Shown: piece by piece, positions 1 to 6,405 of the stretch
Layout of the letters: each line of letters opens with the position of its first letter
Numbering within the stretch: position 1 is the first letter of the stretch
From: a virus
IMG/VR virus record: IMGVR_UViG_3300021138_002112
Location: 1 to 23,573 of that record
Strand: one strand, 5' to 3'
DNA: 23,573 nt
Made by a program: the position numbers and the translations under genes
The notes under the pieces: model-generated
What the model was told of the DNA's origin: nothing
The model's input: the letters and a program-made list of their open reading frames with translations, nothing else
The model's database searches: none

Positions 1-620
1 ACGTCTTTGTGCACACGGTTCAGCAGTGCCCATTCTTTCCAGTCGTCGATGCTGACGTCAAGGGTGACGTGTGAGAAGCGGTTGGCCAGCGGCATAGGCA
101 TGTTGTATGCCACACCCTTGTCTTTCACGCGATTGCCTGCGGCAACAATCACCACATCTGCTGGCAGTTCATAGGTACCAATCTTGCGATTGAGGATAAC
201 CTGGTAGGTAGCTGCCTGCACGCTGGGAGGTGCTGCGCTCATCTCGTCAAAGAACACCAATGCGCGGCTGTTGGGATCTGTGGGCAAATCGCTGGGATTG
301 CTCCACTTGAACACCTTCTCAGTAAGCGGAACATTCTGCTCGTCGCGCACCAAGTTGCCCTGTGCGTCATAGACCTTGACCTCAGCGAGGTAAGGGATAC
401 CACGCACGTCTGTGGGTTCCATCAGAGGCAAGCGGATGTCAATCAGTGGACGATTCTGCTCGCGTGCTACCTCAGCAACGATGTCAGACTTGCCAATGCC
501 TGGGGGACCCCAAACGAACACAGGGCGCTTGCGGTTGATGCTGTGGGTCAGCGCCATCTTCAAGCGCGACGGGGAAATGCCAGTGTTCTCAAGAACACGA
601 TTCTTAGTTGCTGTAGCCAT
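1..620 (-). CDS. MoxR-type AAA+ ATPase (3' end cut by window edge)
   Basis: This is an AAA+ ATPase of the MoxR class, a family that acts as a chaperone-like remodelling ATPase, often with a VWA-domain partner. The frame is open from the ATG at 620 to the window edge, about 206 residues. Visible motifs are Walker A GPPGIGKS (about residues 38-45), Walker B ALVFFDE (about 120-126, D125/E126), a sensor-1 Asn in VIVAAGNR (N163), and an arginine-finger-like ANRFSH (R181). The start is supported by a GGAG ribosome site seven bases upstream and by a sigma70-like promoter at 647-674. MoxR ATPases are common in marine T4-like phages. The partner and substrate are unknown because the downstream gene is outside the window. 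The family call is firm; the role in the phage is open. Confidence 0.9.
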   Translation of the reverse strand, partial: MATATKNRVLENTGISPSRLKMALTHSINRKRPVFVWGPPGIGKSDIVAEVAREQNRPLIDIRLPLMEPTDVRGIPYLAEVKVYDAQGNLVRDEQNVPLTEKVFKWSNPSDLPTDPNSRALVFFDEMSAAPPSVQAATYQVILNRKIGTYELPADVVIVAAGNRVKDKGVAYNMPMPLANRFSHVTLDVSIDDWKEWALLNRVHKD

Positions 621-646
621 ATGCTTGCTCCGTTGTTTGATGTGCT

Positions 647-674
647 ACAATAGCACGATTCGAGGATGTGTCAA
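647..674 (-). promoter_or_regulatory. Sigma70-like promoter of the moxR gene
   Basis: On the minus strand the sequence reads TTGACA (674-669), a 16-base spacer, then TATTGT (652-647), preceded by TGC as in an extended -10. The predicted start of transcription is near 640, giving a leader of about 20 bases with GGAG before the ATG at 620. Identical hexamers and spacing recur at 984-1011 and 1521-1548. The spacer sequences differ, so the hexamers look selected rather than copied. Confidence 0.75.
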
Positions 675-683
675 TAGGAAAGA

Positions 684-959
684 TCAGGCGCTCCAGTAGC
701 TTTCGCTAGCAGGACTGCAGTGATATGGTCGGTCGTATCGCTCTTGGAACTCTTGTCCAGTGAGCAGATTCTTGCGAGTAACCAAGGTCTCGCGTATCTC
801 AAACCGATAGCCCTGTGTGGCAGGATATGTTGAATTCAGTTCACGAACCTCACGCTGCATGGCATCCAGATCTGGGCGATCGTATTCGTACTTGCCGCAG
901 AGTCGCTCACCTGCTTTGGAGCGTCGGTCTGTTTTGTAGATTTCCATGGTGTACAGCAT
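684..959 (-). CDS. Small hypothetical protein, 91 aa
   Basis: I do not recognise this short, charged protein. It begins MLYTMEIYKTDRR, has a charged centre (GKYEYDRPDLDAMQREVREL) and a mixed-charge C-terminal half, with no signal peptide or membrane segment. The ATG at 959 has a good GGGAG ribosome site seven bases upstream and its own promoter at 984-1011. The predicted leader is about 18 bases. It sits between moxR and another small gene, each driven separately. That arrangement suits a small early or middle accessory protein, for example one acting on the host, but the sequence does not show any function. I am confident it is a gene. Confidence 0.7.
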   Translation of the reverse strand: MLYTMEIYKTDRRSKAGERLCGKYEYDRPDLDAMQREVRELNSTYPATQGYRFEIRETLVTRKNLLTGQEFQERYDRPYHCSPASESYWSA

Positions 960-983
960 AGGCTTACTCCCTGTTGTTTACAC

Positions 984-1011
984 ACAATAGCATGTATCTA
1001 TAGGCTGTCAA
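984..1011 (-). promoter_or_regulatory. Sigma70-like promoter of the 91-aa gene
   Basis: The minus strand reads TTGACA (1011-1006), 16 bases, TATTGT (989-984), with TGC immediately before the -10. Predicted initiation is near 977, with a GGGAG ribosome site in the short leader. The -35 overlaps the end of the upstream gene, whose stop lies at 998-1000. Confidence 0.75.
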
Positions 1012-1333
1012 CCGGTATTTTTGCCTTGTTTTTCAAGTAGCTAAGCGTCATGCTGACCCCAAAAATAGGCACGAAAGCACGTTTTCCTGTGGCCATTGCC
1101 CAGCATTCTCTGGTGTATCTGTCCGCAGTTTCTGCTAGTATCTCGTCCAATTTACCAGCCCAATACTCGCGGACTGCGCAGCCTGTGGCAATGTCATCTG
1201 CTGTGATCTCGCTGTAATCGCGTTGTGATATAGTGCGTCCCAGCACATCGCCGTAGCGCTCATCGGATTGAGCAACATCTATGGTAGTCCTGTACAGATG
1301 TGCTGCCCAACCCCAGTCACGATCACTGCTCAA
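998..1333 (-). CDS. Hypothetical protein, about 111 aa, probable TTG start
   Basis: I do not recognise this protein. The open frame extends upstream to 1462, but that part lies antiframe over the 65-residue gene at 1323-1520 and looks non-coding. The most economical start is the TTG at 1333, six bases after a GAGG ribosome site, overlapping the end of the upstream gene. From there the protein has an acidic, helical region (RYGDVLGRTISQRDYSEITA, then EYWAGKLDEILAETADRYTR) and a basic C terminus (SYLKNKAKIPVDSL). An alternative is that it is the second half of one gene joined to the 65-residue gene by a frameshift at about 1323-1335. The coding call is moderate; the start is uncertain. Confidence 0.5.
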   Translation of the reverse strand: MSSDRDWGWAAHLYRTTIDVAQSDERYGDVLGRTISQRDYSEITADDIATGCAVREYWAGKLDEILAETADRYTRECWAMATGKRAFVPIFGVSMTLSYLKNKAKIPVDSL

Positions 1334-1514
1334 TGGGAACCTCGTGATCCATCCATTGTGCGCAGAACGCTTCTGTGTAGATTGGCTTCTCAGCTGGGCC
1401 AAATCCAAAACGTGCGTTGAAGCTGGCTTTGAACGCTGACCACAGATCTGCATTGATCTCATAGCAGGGTTCGTCGCTGGGCAGTTCTGGGCTGTGTGCG
1501 TGTTTCCATCTCAT
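1323..1514 (-). CDS. Small hypothetical protein, 63 aa, possibly leaderless
   Basis: I do not recognise this small protein, which begins MRWKHAHSPELP and has an aromatic-rich centre (LWSAFKASFNARFGFGPAEK). The frame is open from a GTG at 1520, but the ATG at 1514 is preferred. The upstream promoter has its -10 at 1526-1521, so transcription should start at about 1514, on the ATG itself, and a GTG at 1520 would fall outside the transcript. No Shine-Dalgarno sequence is visible. It overlaps the next gene by about 11 bases. The two may be parts of one ancestral gene split by a frameshift. Confidence 0.5.
   Translation of the reverse strand: MRWKHAHSPELPSDEPCYEINADLWSAFKASFNARFGFGPAEKPIYTEAFCAQWMDHEVPIEQ
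1340..1343 (-). promoter_or_regulatory. GAGG ribosome site deciding a TTG start
   Basis: GAGG on the minus strand lies six bases before TTG at 1333, inside the end of the upstream 65-residue gene. It is the reason for choosing the short form of the downstream protein rather than the long open frame to 1462. Confidence 0.35.
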
Positions 1515-1520
1515 GCTCAC

Positions 1521-1548
1521 ACAATAGCATGATTACGCACACTGTCAA
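1521..1548 (-). promoter_or_regulatory. Sigma70-like promoter, third copy of the TTGACA-N16-TATTGT type
   Basis: The minus strand reads TTGACA (1548-1543), 16 bases, TATTGT (1526-1521), again with TGC before the -10. The -35 overlaps the TGA stop of the upstream gene (1545-1547). The predicted transcription start falls on the first base of the ATG at 1514. Confidence 0.75.
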
Positions 1549-1961
1549 CCGCTTTTGAATTCCACGAATGCCCTGGCGCTACCGCCAACCATCTGCAGCT
1601 CAAAGTGTGTCTGGGCATCAAAGGTTATGATGGTCTTGCCGCGATATGCCCAAGGTCCTCGCACTGCTTTATCCATGCCTATCAACACCCGACCTGTCAT
1701 GATCTCGTTCTCATCGCTGAGCGCTTTATAGTGATTGTAGCAGTCCATGAACAGCTTGGTGCCTGTGGGTGTTAAGCGCCAACCTTGATTCACGAACAGT
1801 GTCTTGCGAGTGGCTAACAATTCATCTTCGCTCACAGGTCCCTGCTCATCTAACAGGTTATGCACTATGGCACTGGCCATGCCATGTTCTTGGATCCACT
1901 TGATAGGTCCGTATGGACCCTGATCCCAGAGATCTTGATGAGGCCAATCTGATTTTGTCAC
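1545..1961 (-). CDS. Hypothetical protein, 138 aa
   Basis: I do not recognise this protein. It starts at GTG 1961; an ATG just upstream is out of frame and soon stops. The N-terminal half (WDQGPYGPIKWIQEHGMASA, then VHNLLDEQGPVSEDELLATR) resembles a short winged-helix-like or helical region. The segment WRLTPTGTKLFMDCYNHYKA would fit a DNA-binding-like helix-turn-helix only loosely. The C-terminal half is a mixed strand/helix region ending in VGGSARAFVEFKSG. No clear ribosome site is visible. It lies 17 bases after the 73-residue gene, probably in the same transcript as the RNase H-like gene. It is probably a real gene of unknown function. Confidence 0.6.
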   Translation of the reverse strand: MTKSDWPHQDLWDQGPYGPIKWIQEHGMASAIVHNLLDEQGPVSEDELLATRKTLFVNQGWRLTPTGTKLFMDCYNHYKALSDENEIMTGRVLIGMDKAVRGPWAYRGKTIITFDAQTHFELQMVGGSARAFVEFKSG

Positions 1962-1978
1962 CCCATATTTAAGGGTGG

Positions 1979-2200
1979 TTAGAAGCGCCCGCCGTCTTGC
2001 TTGATCTCTGCGCTCATGATCTGTGCTTGTAGGTCAATTACCTTGGCAGCCAGTTCAGTTTCTCGCGATAACATCACAGCAATGCTGGCAGCAAGCACAT
2101 CGGCTTCTTGCATGGTCAGTCTGATCTCTCGGCTGTTGGCCATCTTGGCCACGCGATGCTTCTCTAGGAAACTGCGCACTTGGTTGATTTCGTCGCTCAT
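1979..2200 (-). CDS. Small helical hypothetical protein, 73 aa
   Basis: This is an almost wholly helical, charged small protein starting MSDEINQVRSFLEKHRVAKM, with a likely coiled-coil or dimerising C-terminal helix (SRETELAAKVIDLQAQIMSA). The segment SREIRLTMQEADVLAASIAV resembles small helical phage proteins, but I cannot name a family. Its ATG overlaps the stop of the 159-residue gene in an ATGA arrangement, which indicates translational coupling. Function is unknown. Confidence 0.65.
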   Translation of the reverse strand: MSDEINQVRSFLEKHRVAKMANSREIRLTMQEADVLAASIAVMLSRETELAAKVIDLQAQIMSAEIKQDGGRF

Positions 2201-2676
2201 AGCTTGCTCACCCTCTTCTTTTGGGCCATGGCATTCTGCATCTCTAACTTGGTGCGGAACGGACCTATGTACTCATTCTCTTCTAGCGTCTGTGTGCGCG
2301 GGCAATAGCTGCCTGTCCAACCGTGTTCAAAATCTAGCGCATAATAGCCAGCTGCAAATCTGGCCTTGCCTTTGGCAGTCTTGCTGTAGGTCACGATGGT
2401 ACCTTCTTCCACATCAAACACTGCTTTATGCTTGATTGGGTAGCCATTGATCTGCCCAATCTCATCTTCCTTGTCATCCTCGGATTCGCGTGCTTCGATG
2501 GTGAGATCTCCGCCTAGATAGCGTGTAAGCTCGTCAGCATCAGCAAACAGCTTGCGATCAAACGGTCCTATGACCTTGAAACCTTCTACAGTAACAGTGA
2601 CCAGTCCGGTATTGCTACCGTCCTTTTCAAGGATGTAGCTGGCCTCGGTCACTTCTTTCAACTTATAGATGCTCAT
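2197..2676 (-). CDS. Hypothetical phage protein, 159 aa
   Basis: I do not recognise a function. The protein is beta-rich with two related-looking elements: VTVEGFKVIGPFDRKLFADA near the N terminus and EENEYIGPFRTKLEMQNAMA near the C terminus. Each has the pattern IGPF-x-x-K/R-x and a following helix. This suggests an internal duplication of a small domain, with an acidic linker (EARESEDDKEDE) between them. The ATG overlaps the stop of the RNase H-like gene by four bases (ATGA), and the next gene overlaps its own stop the same way. The three genes are co-translated and could act together in replication, but only position suggests this. Confidence 0.65.
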   Translation of the reverse strand: MSIYKLKEVTEASYILEKDGSNTGLVTVTVEGFKVIGPFDRKLFADADELTRYLGGDLTIEARESEDDKEDEIGQINGYPIKHKAVFDVEEGTIVTYSKTAKGKARFAAGYYALDFEHGWTGSYCPRTQTLEENEYIGPFRTKLEMQNAMAQKKRVSKL

Positions 2677-3662
2677 GCTGTCTCCATCTTTAGCTGGCCC
2701 TCATATAATGCGCTCAGCGTGGGGCTAAAGTCATTGACATTCTTTTCAATGCGCACCAATCCGTTGATGTTGCAGAATCGCATCAGCGCCAGGCCAACTT
2801 GTTTCTTAACAGCTTGATTCACCTCTTCGATGATGGTGCGATCAAACTTGTCTATGAGGTCTGGTGGTTGCTGTGTGAGATCGATCAGCATGCGGTTTCT
2901 CTCATAATCGTCCCGCACTCTGTGTTCTGTATTTTCATGATCTAACCACTTGCTAAGCATGAGATTATTCCACGCATATCCACGGTTATGACGGTCTTCA
3001 AACGCAGCTTCTAGCTTGGTCTTGCGCACGCCAGGGAATGCGCTCATCACGTTGTCGCTGTCGTCTCCGCGCATGCATTTTTCAAACAGTATCCATTCTG
3101 GATTGGGTACAGGCATCTGCTTACCTTGCTTGTTTACGGCAAGCTTGCCATCCTGGTCATAGATACCCGTGTGAGTGTACAGCAGGCTGGCTATGCCATT
3201 GTAAAGTATGACATTTTCTGCTATCAGCTGCTGGAAATCACTGTCGCTGCTGATGATCACGTGCTTGTCGTCTGGATGCAGCTGGATCCAACGTGCGATC
3301 ATATCGTCTGCTTCGCCATTTGGGTGGCGCAGCACTGTGCAATTGGTCTTGGTCTTTATGAAATCTATGAAACCGTCCATGCTCTCGAAGAACACAGCAT
3401 CTTCTTCTACCTCGCGCTCTGTGCGCTGAGCAGCAGCTACCTTGCGGTTGGCTTTGTAAGGAGCATATACGTCCTTGCGCCAGCTGCGTCCTTCCAAGCA
3501 AAACACCGTATGGCTGCCTTGAAAATCAGACCATACCTTCTTGATGCTGCTGAATATGATGTGCAGTGCCATGCCCAGCTGTAGGTCAGTGCTGGGCGCT
3601 TTGATACCGTGGCGCACTCTCATGAAGAGATTTTGGCAGTCTATTACTAGATATGTGTGCAC
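2673..3662 (-). CDS. rnh: T4 RNase H-like 5'-3' exonuclease (FEN family)
   Basis: This is a 5'-nuclease of the FEN/5'-3' exonuclease family, close in length (329 aa) to T4 RNase H, the enzyme that removes RNA primers from Okazaki fragments. Visible metal-binding and catalytic motifs run in the expected order: an N-terminal VIDCQN (D8), the helical-arch basic motif YAPYKANR, GEADDMI, SSDSDFQQL, and RGDDSDN leading into a helix-hairpin-helix (AFPGVRKTKLEAAF) that binds duplex DNA. Translation starts at GTG 3662 with an AAGG ribosome site. A promoter lies at the 3' end of the HNH gene just upstream. Two small genes overlap downstream. It should act at the phage replication fork with the phage single-strand-binding protein and polymerase, which are outside the window. 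Confidence 0.88.
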   Translation of the reverse strand: MHTYLVIDCQNLFMRVRHGIKAPSTDLQLGMALHIIFSSIKKVWSDFQGSHTVFCLEGRSWRKDVYAPYKANRKVAAAQRTEREVEEDAVFFESMDGFIDFIKTKTNCTVLRHPNGEADDMIARWIQLHPDDKHVIISSDSDFQQLIAENVILYNGIASLLYTHTGIYDQDGKLAVNKQGKQMPVPNPEWILFEKCMRGDDSDNVMSAFPGVRKTKLEAAFEDRHNRGYAWNNLMLSKWLDHENTEHRVRDDYERNRMLIDLTQQPPDLIDKFDRTIIEEVNQAVKKQVGLALMRFCNINGLVRIEKNVNDFSPTLSALYEGQLKMETA

Positions 3663-3685
3663 CGCATTTTACCTTCGTGATGTAA

Positions 3686-3716
3686 TTTATAACATTAGTA
3701 TATTACTACATGTCAA
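3686..3716 (-). promoter_or_regulatory. Putative promoter of the RNase H-like gene
   Basis: TTGACA (3716-3711) overlaps the stop of the HNH gene. It is followed after 18 or 19 bases by TTATAA/TATAAA, read together as GTTATAAATT. The spacing is slightly long for sigma70. The TATAAAT core also resembles the T4 late promoter octamer TATAAATA, so it could be used by either system. Confidence 0.45.
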
Positions 3717-4611
3717 TAGATCCATCAACCTGCTTCTTGATTCTTCCTGCCTGCCAACCTTTTCCCGGATATGAATGTCGCCGTATTTCTTGCCGCCCGT
3801 TGTTCCAATATTTGGTACCTTTAACAACAGTGGCACGACCTTGGCGATTCTGTGACATTAGCACTCTGGTTTGTATAGACCTAGTTTTTCCTTTGTTGGC
3901 TGCAGATATTTTCTCTTTGGTCGTATCAGAATGCGGCCCATATGTTTTTCCTCGCCTACCTGATTTACCATGACGTTTGGTAATTCTACCTTTGGTCCAA
4001 CTATCATCTGGGCGAGCGTGTGATCTTTTTTCTAATGTTCCGTTATTCCACCATGTGATACCCTGTGATTTAGCATTTTCTTTACCTTTTAACGGACTTG
4101 ACAAACGGCCTCGAATCCAATCTTGATTAGGTATCATCTCAGATTTTATCTCAATTATTCCGTTATTGTACCAATTCTTTGTTGGTCCAATCTGCTTCTT
4201 ACCTTTTAAGGGCGATGTTTTTCTAACACGTCCTTTGTGAGATGTAATATATGCTAATTTTAGTCGTTGATATTCCATCGAAGATAACGATAGCCCATTC
4301 GTTTTTAAAGATCTTTGAAATGATGACAGTGCATATTCCATTTTAATACGGGCACTTTTATTTTTAACCATCTTAATTAATAGCCAGTGGCATACAAAAT
4401 GCTCTCTTGGAGTAAGACAAACCAAATTATCTGGTTCATTTGGATTGCCTAATATCCATCCAGGTCTACGACCTTTGCTTCTATTTTTTATATAGAAACA
4501 AACTGGAACAATATGATGCCGTTCAATGTAAGCATCATTTATTCGCATTTTTGCATGTGATATAATATCAAAATACCACTTGCTATATTTGTTGTTCTCG
4601 AATACATCCAT
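3706..4611 (-). CDS. HNH homing endonuclease with WNNG repeats
   Basis: This is a free-standing HNH homing endonuclease of about 301 residues from the ATG at 4611. The frame extends to 4689, but that part overlaps the methyltransferase. The HNH core is ERHHIVP (about residues 30-36), then PDNLVCLTPREHFVCHWLL, with the central Asn near 62 and His near 71. C-terminal to it are three copies of a roughly 25-residue module: W/Y-x-NNG-x4-K/R-x3-P-x3-W-x-x-GR (NWYNNGIIEIK, TWWNNGTLEKR, KYWNNGRQEIR). These repeats are probably DNA-binding. The gene is visibly more AT-rich than its neighbours, with different codon choice. It sits cleanly between the methyltransferase and the RNase H-like gene, as expected for a mobile intergenic endonuclease. 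Confidence 0.85.
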   Translation of the reverse strand: MDVFENNKYSKWYFDIISHAKMRINDAYIERHHIVPVCFYIKNRSKGRRPGWILGNPNEPDNLVCLTPREHFVCHWLLIKMVKNKSARIKMEYALSSFQRSLKTNGLSLSSMEYQRLKLAYITSHKGRVRKTSPLKGKKQIGPTKNWYNNGIIEIKSEMIPNQDWIRGRLSSPLKGKENAKSQGITWWNNGTLEKRSHARPDDSWTKGRITKRHGKSGRRGKTYGPHSDTTKEKISAANKGKTRSIQTRVLMSQNRQGRATVVKGTKYWNNGRQEIRRHSYPGKGWQAGRIKKQVDGSIDM

Positions 4612-4667
4612 GTGAACGTATTTAGTAGATTTATCTATATGAATAGGTAATGCGTATATTAGATCTG

Positions 4668-5249
4668 TTAAGATTTGCGCCAATACCAACCATCGTTAGC
4701 CACCATGCGCAGGTTTTTGCTCGGTATGCCGTGTACCTTAGCCCAACTGGTTACTGCAAAATTCACTGAGAATAGATTGGCATCGTGCCCGGCTACCAAT
4801 CCACCTGGGCGCACTTTTGGTACCCAGCTATCCAGATCCGCTAGCACCTGTTTCATGCTGTGCCCGCCATCTATGAAAACGAAATCATAGGCTTCGTCTT
4901 CCAGCAGTGCTGCGGCCTTTTGGCTGTCTTCTCTGATGAAATGGAACCTATCGCCCATCAGCGGCATGTTGGCCTGCAGAATCATGTAATTGGCTTCTGC
5001 TTCGGTTCTACTTACCGGCTTATCCCAATCTTCATATGCAGTATAATGATCTACACCTGTCAAAACGGCAATGTTAGGGCATTCAGTTAACATAAACCAA
5101 CTGTTCATACCCAGACCTACCCCTATTTCAATGCCTATGGCAGGTGATGGCAGGTTTTGCAATTCCTCGAGGATGCCACGACTAGCCTGTTGTCTGTAAA
5201 TGCGAGGCCATTCGGGGCTGTCAAATAATGTGGTAAGAGTCTGGTTCAC
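4668..5249 (-). CDS. Class I SAM methyltransferase (Methyltransf_24-like), copy 2
   Basis: This is a 193-residue Rossmann-fold methyltransferase. Motif I is IGIEIGVGLG (about 38-47), an acidic residue binding the ribose lies in GVDHY (D67), and the later strand YDFVFIDGGH (about 121-130) is followed by WVPKVRPGGLVAGHD. This pattern is typical of the small Methyltransf_24/TylF-like group, whose members often methylate sugars or small molecules. It starts at GTG 5249, since an in-frame stop lies just upstream and the nearby ATG is in another frame. No ribosome site is obvious, so translation is probably coupled to the methyltransferase gene ending seven bases before. The two are tandem paralogs. 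The target is unknown; virion glycan or nucleotide sugar is as likely as DNA. Confidence 0.8.
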   Translation of the reverse strand: MNQTLTTLFDSPEWPRIYRQQASRGILEELQNLPSPAIGIEIGVGLGMNSWFMLTECPNIAVLTGVDHYTAYEDWDKPVSRTEAEANYMILQANMPLMGDRFHFIREDSQKAAALLEDEAYDFVFIDGGHSMKQVLADLDSWVPKVRPGGLVAGHDANLFSVNFAVTSWAKVHGIPSKNLRMVANDGWYWRKS

Positions 5250-5256
5250 ACATTAT

Positions 5257-5790
5257 TTATGGTGACTTGCGGTAGAGCCAACTGGTCACGTTGCCGTCTG
5301 GTGGTGGCATGGGAATGGTAGGGATGATTTCCATGTGTCCTGGTAAAAGTTCATTGCATACCCGTCTAATACCAGGATGCATGGGATGATCATAGTCGTG
5401 TCCACCAAGATATCCATTGACCTTGACCTTGGGCAACCATGCCGTAATGTCTCTAAATATGCCCTGATCGCTGTGATCCCCATCTATCCAAACAAAGTCT
5501 AGGCTGTTGTCAGCATAGAGATAAGCTGCAGCTGTGCTGCCCAGGGTGATGGGCGTGAATCTGCCTGCCACCGGCCGGAGATTTTGGCTAAAATCATCTG
5601 TGACATCTATCAAATCCATGCTGATGTCCTTGCCACTGTTGATGATTTCGACCATCATGAATGCAGCACTCTTGCCTCTGTAAACTCCAACCTCTACAAA
5701 CTTACCTACCTGTGGGCACGCTGTAACCATCTGTGTGTAGATGCTATGATAGTTGAACCAACCTGGTATAGTCTCGAAGAAATGTTCCAT
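5257..5790 (-). CDS. Class I SAM methyltransferase (Methyltransf_24-like), copy 1
   Basis: This 177-residue Rossmann-fold methyltransferase is paralogous to the gene immediately downstream. Motif I is KFVEVGVYRGKS (about 30-41), the ribose-binding acidic residue lies in LIDVTDD (D62), and LDFVWIDGDHS (about 97-107) precedes WLPKVKVNGYLGGHDYD. The same order, with ID-G-G/D-H and GGHD, is seen in the neighbour, so they likely arose by duplication and diverged. The ATG at 5790 has an AAAGG ribosome site nine bases upstream. A recessed AT tract (TAAATATATAAAGG) overlaps it, and I would not call this a promoter. The acceptor substrate is unknown. A sugar or glycan acceptor fits the glycosyltransferase-like gene in the same operon. 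Confidence 0.8.
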   Translation of the reverse strand: MEHFFETIPGWFNYHSIYTQMVTACPQVGKFVEVGVYRGKSAAFMMVEIINSGKDISMDLIDVTDDFSQNLRPVAGRFTPITLGSTAAAYLYADNSLDFVWIDGDHSDQGIFRDITAWLPKVKVNGYLGGHDYDHPMHPGIRRVCNELLPGHMEIIPTIPMPPPDGNVTSWLYRKSP

Positions 5791-5810
5791 ATTAATTGAC
5801 CTTTATATAT

Positions 5811-6404
5811 TTAGCTGTGTTCTGTCTTGCCATCGTCACGCCTAATTCGTCGAACATTGCTGACAAATTCTGGATCAGTTGGCGCCATCTCTGACAATAT
5901 GCTGTTGCACACATCGTTGAGCCAACGATTGATCACGTCCTCGTCTGTGCCCTGATAGCTGTTGGCCCTCAGTGATCGCACGAATGCTTCATTGTAGTCT
6001 AGCTCAAAGAAAGTCTTGCTAGGATCAACCGGATCCCAACTGATCTTGGGCATGGCCATGTAGGGTTCGTTCTTGATATCTGCGGTCTTGCGCTCGTGTT
6101 CCTGGGCACTGATCTTGTTGTGCTTGAGATCCACATCCAGCTTGGCCAATGCCAGCGTGACTTCATCAGTGTGATCAATCTCTGCCAATCTCATGTCGCG
6201 ATCATAGGCACTGATTTTCCCATATGCCAGGGTGATGTCCAGCACACGCTTGGTGAATGCTGGGCTTTCCAGCCCATGCTCGATGCGTGCCTTGGCAATG
6301 TCCAGGTCATAGCCAGTGAGGTAGTATTCTGCTTCTGCTAGTTCTCGGCTCTTGCCCTTGAGACCCCAGCTGGCTGGTAACCATGAAAACGGAATCTTGC
6401 TCAT
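5811..6404 (-). CDS. Hypothetical protein, 197 aa, with tandem SHOCT-like motifs
   Basis: I do not recognise the whole protein. The centre has two tandem short helical motifs, YGKISAYDRDMRLAEID and HNKISAQEHERKTADIK, of the shape G/N-K-I-S-x5-E/D-x4. These resemble SHOCT domains, the small helical oligomerisation motif often seen beside other domains. The N terminus (PFSWLPASWGLKGKSRELAE) is Trp-rich. The C-terminal half (FFELDYNEAFVRSLRANSYQ, then EDVINRWLNDVCNSILSEMA) is helical. There is no signal peptide or membrane segment. It starts one base after the queE stop, so it is in the queE operon. A structural or scaffold role is possible but not shown. Confidence 0.65.
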   Translation of the reverse strand: MSKIPFSWLPASWGLKGKSRELAEAEYYLTGYDLDIAKARIEHGLESPAFTKRVLDITLAYGKISAYDRDMRLAEIDHTDEVTLALAKLDVDLKHNKISAQEHERKTADIKNEPYMAMPKISWDPVDPSKTFFELDYNEAFVRSLRANSYQGTDEDVINRWLNDVCNSILSEMAPTDPEFVSNVRRIRRDDGKTEHS

Positions 6405-6405
6405 G

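Noticed and set aside
412-699. Plus-strand open frame across the moxR start
   Set aside because: It is antisense to a gene with complete AAA+ motifs and has no own ribosome site; a shadow frame.
1334-1462. Long N-terminal extension of the 111-aa gene
   Set aside because: It lies out of frame over the 63-aa gene, whose promoter and codon pattern look real; the GAGG-TTG start at 1333 is more economical.
4612-4689. Upstream extension of the HNH endonuclease
   Set aside because: It overlaps the end of the methyltransferase and adds no domain; ATG 4611 leaves a compact gene.
5254-5261. CATAAATA late-promoter-like octamer on the minus strand
   Set aside because: It overlaps a stop codon and lies only five bases from the GTG start of the next gene, too close to serve it.
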